Shown here: positions 1 through 5,470 of the stretch, in pieces
Position numbering within the stretch: the stretch's first letter is position 1
Layout of the letters: each line of letters starts with the position of its first letter
Assembly (NCBI GenBank): GCA_944385595.1
Contig: CALWXY010000166.1
Span: forward strand, 1-5,470
Length of the DNA stretch: 5,470 nucleotides
Direction: 5' to 3'
From: an uncultured Oscillospiraceae bacterium
GTDB taxonomy: Bacteria > Bacillota > Clostridia > Oscillospirales > Oscillospiraceae
Program-made: the position numbers and the translations under genes
The notes under the pieces: model-generated
What the model was told of the DNA's origin: nothing
Seen by the model: the letters and a program-made list of their open reading frames with translations, nothing else
The model's database searches: none

Positions 1-1
1 G

Positions 2-364
2 CTCGCCAGCCACTCGGACTGCCGCGCGGTGTGCAGCGTGCCGCGCAATCTGCCGGATGAGCTGCTGCGCGACATTGCCGCGAGCGGCGGCGTCGTGGGG
101 CTGAACCTCTATCCCCCGTTCCTCGGAGGAAAAGACATCGCCCTCGCGGCCCGGCACGCAGAGCACATGCTCGAGCTGTGTTCGGAGCGAAACGTCTGCC
201 TCGGCTGCGACTTCGACGGCATAGACGAGACGCCTGACGGCGTCGGCGGCATTGAGGATATGCCGCGCCTGCGCGCCGCCCTGAGCGACGCCGGCATACC
301 GGGCAGTACGATTGACCGCATATTCTTCGACAATCTCATGAGTTTTTGGGAGCGCAGCCTATGA
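2..364 (+). CDS. Membrane dipeptidase family protein (peptidase M19), C-terminal part; 5' end outside window
   Basis: This is the last 120 residues of a zinc-dependent dipeptidase of the renal/membrane dipeptidase family (M19), whose members hydrolyse dipeptides, including some with a D-residue at the C-terminal position. The frame is open from base 2 with no start, so the gene is cut by the window edge; the family is usually 310-330 residues, so about 200 are missing. Visible motifs are ASHSDCR at residues 2-8, whose His4 matches the zinc ligand His219 of human MDP1; PRN at 14-16, whose Arg15 matches substrate-binding Arg230; GLNLYPPFL at about 33-41; and GCDFDG at 68-73, whose Asp70 matches Asp288. 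The end (FFDNLMSFW) resembles the usual M19 C-terminus. The other zinc ligands (His20, Asp22, Glu125, His198 in human numbering) would lie in the missing part. The human numbering is from memory. The stop overlaps the start of the next gene, suggesting one transcript. Family assignment is firm; the exact substrate is unknown. Confidence 0.93.
   Translation, partial: LASHSDCRAVCSVPRNLPDELLRDIAASGGVVGLNLYPPFLGGKDIALAARHAEHMLELCSERNVCLGCDFDGIDETPDGVGGIEDMPRLRAALSDAGIPGSTIDRIFFDNLMSFWERSL
348..352 (+). promoter_or_regulatory. Ribosome binding site of the ArsC-like gene
   Basis: GGGAG lies 8 bases before the ATG at 361, inside the last codons of the dipeptidase gene. It supports the ATG at 361 as the start over the in-frame TTG at 346, which would add five residues and which this site itself overlaps. 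Confidence 0.6.
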
Positions 365-693
365 ATATACAGATTTTCGGCAAGAGCAAGTGCTTCGACA
401 CTAAAAAAGCCGAGCGCTACTTCAAGGAGCGCCGGATAAAGTACCAGTACATCGACCTTCTCAAATATGGCATCAGCCGCGGCGAGCTGACGAGCGTAAA
501 AAGCGCCGTCGGCCTGGAGGCGCTGATTGATAAAAAGGCGCGCGGCGCGGAGATGATTCAGTACCTCGCCTACGACGACGACAAATTCGAGAAGCTGCTC
601 GATGAGCCGGAACTGATACAGACCCCCATAGTCCGCAACGGCCGCAAGGCCACTGTCGGCTATGCCCCGGATGTCTGGAAAGATTGGGAATGA
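361..693 (+). CDS. ArsC/Spx family thioredoxin-fold protein (arsenate reductase-like)
   Basis: A complete 110-residue cytoplasmic protein of the ArsC/Spx/YffB family. The N-terminus MNIQIFGKSKCFDTKKA is the thioredoxin-fold strand and loop carrying the family cysteine (Cys11). The helix KKAERYFKER follows, and TPIVRNG at 88-94 carries the expected cis-proline (Pro89). Length fits the family (110-130). It has one cysteine only: position 14 is Thr, so the CxxC pair of Spx is absent. By hand alignment to E. coli ArsC, the three arsenate-binding arginines (R60, R94, R107) correspond to Asp57, Thr88 and about Tyr101. The arsenate reductase label carried by many homologues is therefore probably not its activity; a glutathione- or thiol-linked redox role is possible but unproven. 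The start was chosen at ATG 361 for its Shine-Dalgarno sequence and the ATGA overlap with the dipeptidase stop, which suggests translational coupling. No arsenic-resistance genes (arsR, arsB, acr3) are adjacent. Confidence 0.88.
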   Translation: MNIQIFGKSKCFDTKKAERYFKERRIKYQYIDLLKYGISRGELTSVKSAVGLEALIDKKARGAEMIQYLAYDDDKFEKLLDEPELIQTPIVRNGRKATVGYAPDVWKDWE

Positions 694-695
694 CA

Positions 696-725
696 AAAGC
701 CCCTGTTCGATTGAACAGGGGCTTT
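696..725. terminator. Bidirectional rho-independent terminator between convergent genes
   Basis: A perfect 13-bp inverted repeat (arms 696-708 and 713-725) encloses a 4-base loop, GATT. Each arm has a GCCCC/GGGGC core and an A/T outer end, so either strand forms a GC-rich hairpin ending in T residues. The minus-strand read ends in TTTTGTC and the plus-strand read in TTTCCTTA, so both U-tracts are short. The stem begins 2 bases after the ArsC-like stop and lies 14 bases beyond the purL stop, as expected of one hairpin serving both genes. Confidence 0.9.
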
Positions 726-739
726 CCTTATGCTGTGAA

Positions 740-3700
740 TCAGATGCTGAAGTACGCGACAGCGGACTCGAAGAGCTTCATGTCGTAGTTGCCGGGTACG
801 TTTTTGTAGAGGCCGTCGCCTATGCGCTCGGCGTGTCCCATCTTGCCAAACACACGGCCATCCGGCGAGGTGATACCCTCGACGGCAAAGCAGGAGTTGT
901 TCGGGTTGAAGTGGACGTCGGCGGTGGGCATACCCTCGAAATCGACGTACTGGGTGGCAATCTGACCGGCAGCTCCGAGCTTTTTAATCAGCTCGTCGGA
1001 GGCCAGGAAGCGACCCTCGCCGTGCGAGATAGGCACGGAGAAGATGTCTCCTGGCTTGGTTGCTGCGAGCCAGGGCGACTTGTTGGAGGCGACGCGCACA
1101 CGCACGATGCGGGACTGGTGGCGTCCAATCGTGTTGTAGGTCAGCGTCGGGTCGTCGGGATGGGTGTCGACTATCTCGCCGTAGGGCACGAGGCCGAGCT
1201 TAATCAGCGCCTGGAAGCCGTTGCAGATGCCGCACATCAGGCCGTCGCGGTTTTTGAGCAGCTCGTTCACGCCGTCCTTGACCGCGGCGTTGCGGAAGAA
1301 GGCGGTGATGAACTTGCCGGAGCCGTCGGGCTCGTCACCGCCGGAGAAGCCGCCGGGGATGAACACCATCTGGGCGCTCTCAAGGCGCTTGGCGAAGTAG
1401 TCGACGGACTGGGATATATCGGCGGAGCTGAGGTTGCGGACGACGATAATCTCCGGCTCCGCTCCGGCGCGGGCGAGCGCCTTGGCGGTGTCAAATTCGC
1501 AGTTTGTGCCCGGGAAAACGGGTATGAGAACTTTGGGTTTGAGGCAGTTGTAGGCGGGCGCGGCGCGCTTTTCGGCGGCAAAGTCGAAGGTCTGCATGTC
1601 GGTACCATTCTGCTCGATGTTGCAATGGTAAATCGGCTCGAGCTTAGCCTCGTAGATGCCGAGCAGCTCGTCGAGGGAGACGCTCTCCCCTCTCAGGCTG
1701 ATGCAGCCTGAGCCGTCGGTGACGCCGAGGGCAACACCCTCTCCGCAGGCCTCGGTGAGCTCAAGGATGAAGCCGCCATAGGCGTAGCCGAAGATGTCGC
1801 AGAGCTCCACGGCGTCGTCATATTTGAAGCCTATGCCGTTGCCGAAGCACATCTTCATTATGCCCTCGGCGACGCCACCGTAGGTCGGCGTCCATGCGGC
1901 GCAGACCTTGCCCGCGCGCATGAGATTCGTGACCTTGTCGTAGACGGCGAGCAGGGACTCGGTGACAGGCAGACCGTCCTTGTCGCACTCGGGGGCGAGC
2001 CAGACTACGGGGTGACCCGCGGCCTTGAACTCGGGCGAGACGACCTCGCCGGTCTTGCCGGTGGTGACGGCGAAGGAGACGAGCGTGGGCGGCACGTCGA
2101 TATTCTCAAAGCTGCCGCTCATGGAGTCCTTGCCGCCGATGGCGGCGATGTTCAGCTCGCGCTGGGCCTTGTAAGCGCCGAGCAGCGCGGCAAAGGGCTT
2201 GCCCCAGCGCTTCGGGTCCTGATGGAGCTTCTCGAAGTACTCCTGGAAAGTGAGGTAGACGTCCTCAAACTTCGCGCCGGTGGCGACGAGCTTGGAGACG
2301 GACTCGATGACAGCGAGATAAGCGCCGTGATAGGGGCTCTTCTCGGTGATATAGGGGTTGTAGCCCCAGGACATATAGGAGCAGGTGTCGGTCTCCTGCT
2401 TTTCGACGGAGATTTTGTGCACCATGGCCTGTATAGGCGTGTGCTGGCGCACTCCGCCGAACGGCATGAGGACAGTGCCTGCTCCGATGGTGGAGTCGAA
2501 GTTCTCGGAGAGGCCGCGCTTGGAGCAGACGTTCAGGTCGCCGGCGAGCGCCTTGTAGCCGGAGGCAAAGCCGTCGACAGGCGGCTTCTCGTAGCTCTGG
2601 GGCTTGGAGGCGTGAATCTCGATATGCTTCTCCGCGCCGTTGGAGTCGACAAACTCGCGGGAGAGGTCGACAATCATGTTGCCGTTCCAGGTCATGGTGA
2701 GGCGCGGCTCGGCCTTGACGGTGGCGACGATGGTGGACTCGAGGTTCTCGGCGGCGGCGAGCTCCATGAAGCGGGGCGCGTCCTCAGAGGCGACGACGAC
2801 GGCCATGCGCTCCTGGGATTCGCTTATGGCGAGCTCGGTGCCGTCGAGGCCCTCGTACTTCTTGGGCACGGTGTTGAGGTCGATATCGAGGCCCTCGGCC
2901 AGCTCGCCTATGGCGACGGAGACGCCGCCTGCGCCAAAGTCGTTGCAGCGCTTGATGAGGCGGGCGGCCTCGTGCGAGCGGAAGAGGCGCTGGAGCTTGC
3001 GCTCCTCGGGGGCGTTGCCCTTCTGAACCTCCGCGCCGCAGTGCTCGAGCGACTCAAGCGTGTGCGACTTGGAGGAGCCGGTGGCTCCGCCGCAGCCGTC
3101 GCGGCCGGTGCGTCCGCCGAGCAGTATGACGACGTCGCCCGGCACGGGGCGCTCGCGGCGCACGTTCTCAGCGGGAGCGGCGGCGATGACGGCGCCGATT
3201 TCCATACGCTTCGCGACGTAGCCGGGGTGATACAGCTCGTCCACCTGGCCGGTGGCGAGGCCTATCTGGTTGCCGTAGGAGCTGTAGCCCGCTGCGGCGG
3301 TGGTGACGATTTTACGCTGGGGCAGCTTGCCCGGCATAGTCTCCTTGACCGGCTTGAGCGGATCCGCCGCGCCGGTGACGCGCATAGCGGCGTAGACGTA
3401 GCTGCGGCCGGACAGCGGGTCGCGTATTGCGCCGCCTATGCAGGTGGCCGCGCCGCCGAAGGGCTCTATCTCAGTCGGGTGGTTGTGGGTCTCGTTTTTG
3501 AAGAGAAGCAGCCAATCCTGCTCCTCGCCCTCGACGTTGACCTTGATTTTGACGGTGCAGGCGTTAATCTCCTCGGATTCGTCGAGCTTCGTGAGCATAC
3601 CCTTGGCGCGCAGGAAGCGGGCGGCGAGGGTGCCTATGTCCATGAGGTTCACGGGCTTTTTGCGGCCAATCTCGTCGCGGTCTGCGATATACTCGTCGTA

Positions 3701-4435
3701 GGCGGCCTTGAGCAGCTCGTCCTCAAACTCGACCTTGTCAATGGTGGTGAGGAAGGTGGTGTGGCGGCAGTGATCCGACCAGTAGGTGTCGATGACGCGA
3801 ATCTCGGTGATGGTCGGGTCGCGCTGCTCGGAGAGGAAATACTCCTGGCAGAATTTGATGTCGTTGAGATCCATGGCGAGGCCGTAGTCGTCAATCATCT
3901 TCTGCAGTCCGGCTTCGCTGAGCTCGCAGAAGCCGTCGATAACGGCGACGGTCTCGGGCACGACGAAGTCGGCGGCCAGAGTATCCACCGGCTCGAGCGA
4001 GGCCTCGCGGCACTCGACGGGGTTGATGACGTATTTCTTGATGGCCTCGACATCTGCCTCGCTGAGCTCGCCGTAGAGCAGATAGACCTTCGCGGTGCGC
4101 ACGGTGGGGCGCTCGCCGCGGGAGATAATCTGGATGCACTGGGCTGCGGAGTCGGCGCGCTGGTCGAACTGGCCGGGCAGGAACTCGACGGCAAAGACGG
4201 TGCAGTCGGACACGTCGCCCATGCTATCCGTCGCAATGTCGAGCTGCGGCTCGGAGAAGACAGTCTGGACGCTGTAGTCGAAGAGCTCTTTATCAATGTT
4301 CTCAACGTCGTAGCGGCAGAGAATGCGCACGTCGGTGAGGGTCTTGATTCTGAGCAGGGAGTTTATCTCATTTTTGAGCGCCTGAGCCTCGTGGGCGAGT
4401 CCGGCGCGCTTTTCAACAAATACTCTGTATACCAT
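740..4435 (-). CDS. purL: Phosphoribosylformylglycinamidine synthase, single-chain form (FGAM synthase)
   Basis: A complete 1,231-residue cytosolic enzyme converting FGAR, glutamine and ATP into FGAM, glutamate, ADP and phosphate in de novo purine synthesis. It is the long clostridial/Bacteroidetes-type single chain, with parts equivalent to PurS, PurL and PurQ in one protein. Residues 1 to about 150 form the PurS-like N-terminal region (FLPGQFDQRADSAAQC at 85-100). The synthetase core carries YWSDHCRHTTF at 218-228 (His222 probably the catalytic His), ETHNHP at 315-320, GGATGSS at 449-455, NDFGAGG at 498-504, GGKDSMSG at 767-774 and TPTYGGVAEG at 849-858. The class I glutaminase domain runs from about 968 to the end: FPGTNCE at 974-980, GGFSGGDE at 1028-1035, nucleophile Cys1071 in GICNGFQ, SHGEGRF at 1137-1143, and HAE at 1201-1203 completing the Cys-His-Glu triad. 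No frameshift or missing catalytic residue is seen. The ATG start has AGGAG 6 bases upstream. It follows purD by 9 bases, so it is co-transcribed, and it ends at the shared terminator. Confidence 0.98.
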   Translation of the reverse strand: MVYRVFVEKRAGLAHEAQALKNEINSLLRIKTLTDVRILCRYDVENIDKELFDYSVQTVFSEPQLDIATDSMGDVSDCTVFAVEFLPGQFDQRADSAAQCIQIISRGERPTVRTAKVYLLYGELSEADVEAIKKYVINPVECREASLEPVDTLAADFVVPETVAVIDGFCELSEAGLQKMIDDYGLAMDLNDIKFCQEYFLSEQRDPTITEIRVIDTYWSDHCRHTTFLTTIDKVEFEDELLKAAYDEYIADRDEIGRKKPVNLMDIGTLAARFLRAKGMLTKLDESEEINACTVKIKVNVEGEEQDWLLLFKNETHNHPTEIEPFGGAATCIGGAIRDPLSGRSYVYAAMRVTGAADPLKPVKETMPGKLPQRKIVTTAAAGYSSYGNQIGLATGQVDELYHPGYVAKRMEIGAVIAAAPAENVRRERPVPGDVVILLGGRTGRDGCGGATGSSKSHTLESLEHCGAEVQKGNAPEERKLQRLFRSHEAARLIKRCNDFGAGGVSVAIGELAEGLDIDLNTVPKKYEGLDGTELAISESQERMAVVVASEDAPRFMELAAAENLESTIVATVKAEPRLTMTWNGNMIVDLSREFVDSNGAEKHIEIHASKPQSYEKPPVDGFASGYKALAGDLNVCSKRGLSENFDSTIGAGTVLMPFGGVRQHTPIQAMVHKISVEKQETDTCSYMSWGYNPYITEKSPYHGAYLAVIESVSKLVATGAKFEDVYLTFQEYFEKLHQDPKRWGKPFAALLGAYKAQRELNIAAIGGKDSMSGSFENIDVPPTLVSFAVTTGKTGEVVSPEFKAAGHPVVWLAPECDKDGLPVTESLLAVYDKVTNLMRAGKVCAAWTPTYGGVAEGIMKMCFGNGIGFKYDDAVELCDIFGYAYGGFILELTEACGEGVALGVTDGSGCISLRGESVSLDELLGIYEAKLEPIYHCNIEQNGTDMQTFDFAAEKRAAPAYNCLKPKVLIPVFPGTNCEFDTAKALARAGAEPEIIVVRNLSSADISQSVDYFAKRLESAQMVFIPGGFSGGDEPDGSGKFITAFFRNAAVKDGVNELLKNRDGLMCGICNGFQALIKLGLVPYGEIVDTHPDDPTLTYNTIGRHQSRIVRVRVASNKSPWLAATKPGDIFSVPISHGEGRFLASDELIKKLGAAGQIATQYVDFEGMPTADVHFNPNNSCFAVEGITSPDGRVFGKMGHAERIGDGLYKNVPGNYDMKLFESAVAYFSI

Positions 4436-4441
4436 GATATG

Positions 4442-4446
4442 CTCCT
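4442..4446 (-). promoter_or_regulatory. Ribosome binding site of purL, overlapping the purD stop
   Basis: On the minus strand, AGGAG stands 6 bases before the purL ATG and shares two bases with the purD TAG stop (4445-4447). This fixes the purL start and means ribosomes ending purD translation sit on the purL initiation site, which favours coupled translation. No room exists for a promoter or terminator between the two genes. Confidence 0.8.
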
Positions 4447-5470
4447 ATCCCCTGACGGCCAGCATGGCGCGCTGACCTATATCGCTGCGGCAGTAGGCGT
4501 TGGCGAAGTGGACGCGCTTCACGTTGGCGTAGGATTTTTCGATGGCGGCGCCGAGATTGTCGGCGGTGCAGGTGACGCACAGGACACGGCCTCCGGCCGT
4601 GAGGAGCTTTCCGTCGTCGGAGAGCTTGGCGCCGGCTATGAACAGCTCGCCGGCGAAGTCATCGTCGACGGTAATCTCAAAGCCGGTCTCATATTTTGTG
4701 GGGTAGCCGTTGGAGGCGAGGACGACGGTGCAGGCGGCCTTCTTGGAGAACCGCACCTCCACCTCGCTCAGCCTGCCGGCGGCAACGGCTTTTATGATGG
4801 TGAACAGATCGGTCTCAAGCAGCGGGAGCACGACCTGTGTCTCCGGGTCGCCGAAGCGGCAGTTGTACTCGATGACCTTGGGGCCTTTCTCCGTGAGCAT
4901 GAGGCCGAAGTAGAGGCAGCCCTTGAAAGTGCGGCCCTCGGCGTTCATGGCGTTCACGGTGGGCATGAAGATGGTCTCCATGCATTGTTTGGCAATATCG
5001 TCGGTGTAGTAGGGGTTGGGGGCGATGACGCCCATGCCGCCGGTGTTGAGACCCTTGTCCCCGTCGAGAGCGCGCTTGTGATCCATGGAGGAAATCATGG
5101 GCACGAGGGTCTTGCCGTCGGTGAACGAGAGGACGGACACCTCGGGGCCGGTGAGGAACTCCTCAATGACGATGCGGCTGCCGCTCTCGCCGAAGACCCT
5201 GTCCTCCATCATGGAGCGGACTGCCTCGCGGGCGGCCTCGCGCGTCTCGGCGATGACGACGCCCTTGCCGAGCGCCAGTCCGTCGGCCTTGATGACGGTG
5301 GGAATGGGCGCAGTCTCGATATAGTCGAGCGCCGCGGCCATGTCGGTGAACACCTCGTAGGCGGCGGTGGGAATACCGTATTTCTTCATGAGGTCCTTGG
5401 CAAATATCTTGCTGCCCTCGATGATGGCGGCGTTTTTCCTCGGCCCGAAGCAGGCTATGCCGAGCGCCTC
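4445..5470 (-). CDS. purD: Phosphoribosylamine-glycine ligase (GAR synthetase); N-terminus outside window
   Basis: An ATP-grasp ligase joining 5-phosphoribosylamine and glycine with ATP to give GAR, the second step of de novo purine synthesis. 341 residues are visible. The frame stays open to the right edge, and the residues before the first in-frame Met (codon at 5389) are clearly PurD (GIACFGPRKNAAIIEGSK, visible residues 4-21), so that Met is internal and not the start. The family is about 420-430 residues, so about 85 N-terminal residues, including the usual GxGGREHA motif, are missing. Visible motifs are the ATP-grasp strand VIKADGLALGKGV at about 59-71, EEFLTGPEVS at about 103-112, HKRALDGDKGLNTGGMG at about 131-147, and EYNCRFGDPETQ at about 201-212 with the metal- and ATP-binding acidic residues. 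The C-terminal domain ends with GGRVL and RSDIGQRAM, typical of the family. Cys in NCRFGDPE replaces the Ala of E. coli-type enzymes, a common clostridial variant. It is followed by purL in the same operon. Confidence 0.97.
   Translation of the reverse strand, partial: EALGIACFGPRKNAAIIEGSKIFAKDLMKKYGIPTAAYEVFTDMAAALDYIETAPIPTVIKADGLALGKGVVIAETREAAREAVRSMMEDRVFGESGSRIVIEEFLTGPEVSVLSFTDGKTLVPMISSMDHKRALDGDKGLNTGGMGVIAPNPYYTDDIAKQCMETIFMPTVNAMNAEGRTFKGCLYFGLMLTEKGPKVIEYNCRFGDPETQVVLPLLETDLFTIIKAVAAGRLSEVEVRFSKKAACTVVLASNGYPTKYETGFEITVDDDFAGELFIAGAKLSDDGKLLTAGGRVLCVTCTADNLGAAIEKSYANVKRVHFANAYCRSDIGQRAMLAVRG

Noticed and set aside
346..693. TTG start at 346 for the ArsC-like gene
   Set aside because: It would add MGAQP before a family-typical N-terminus, and the only good Shine-Dalgarno sequence overlaps this TTG and is correctly spaced for ATG 361.
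109..696. 195-codon minus-strand open frame opposite the dipeptidase and ArsC-like genes
   Set aside because: It spans two well-recognised genes on the other strand and runs through the terminator region, its product matches no family I know, and it is explained by codon bias in GC-rich coding DNA.
2640..3701. Plus-strand frames of 128 and 87 codons antisense to purL
   Set aside because: Ser/Arg-rich translations without recognisable motifs or ribosome sites, lying fully inside the conserved PurL synthetase core.
3649..4305. Overlapping minus-strand frames of 81, 82 and 136 codons in the N-terminal half of purL
   Set aside because: These are alternate frames of purL with Ser/Pro/Arg/Thr-rich low-complexity translations; the purL frame itself is intact and family-like throughout.
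4445..5389. A complete 314-residue PurD starting at the Met codon ending at 5389
   Set aside because: The frame continues without a stop to base 5470, and the extra 27 residues match the PurD family (CFGP, IIEGSK), so the Met is internal and the gene is cut by the window edge.
1..5470. Possible novel defence, mobile or RNA-based system
   Set aside because: Essentially every base is taken up by four known-family genes and a terminator. I found no direct repeats, transposase, integrase, tRNA, CRISPR repeat or unexplained non-coding stretch longer than about 50 bases.

Overview
This is a gene-dense, GC-rich window (roughly 60% G+C by eye) from a bacterial chromosome. The best guess is an anaerobic Firmicute of the class Clostridia, such as an Oscillospirales-type gut or rumen lineage. 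That rests on three things: the single-chain, roughly 1,230-residue FGAM synthase with a PurS-like start and a C-terminal glutaminase, which is the form common in Clostridia and Bacteroidetes; the clostridial wording of the PurD motifs (GLNTGGMG, NCRFGDPE); and the AGGAG-type ribosome binding sites. No marker here fixes the genus.

Layout. The left end (bases 1-693) reads rightward. It holds the C-terminal third of an M19 membrane-dipeptidase-type metallopeptidase, followed with an ATGA stop/start overlap by a complete 110-residue protein of the ArsC/Spx thioredoxin-fold family. The rest of the window (740-5470) reads leftward. It holds a purD gene cut by the right edge, then, after 9 bases, a complete purL. 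The two blocks converge on a perfect 13-bp inverted repeat at 696-725 that looks like a shared bidirectional terminator.

Function. PurD and PurL are the GAR synthetase and FGAM synthase of de novo purine synthesis, and they sit at the downstream end of what is probably a longer pur operon entering from the right. The formyltransferase step between them is not in the window. The dipeptidase and ArsC-like genes are probably co-transcribed but have no evident link to purine synthesis. Their promoter, and the pur promoter, lie outside the window.

Assessment. I see no mobile element, CRISPR array, RNA gene or riboswitch, and no undescribed system. All four genes belong to known families and appear intact apart from the two cut by the window edges. 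The few points worth a second look are modest: an ArsC-family protein that seems to lack the arsenate-binding arginines, the tight convergent terminator, and a 349-codon open frame antisense to purL that I judge to be a coding shadow.
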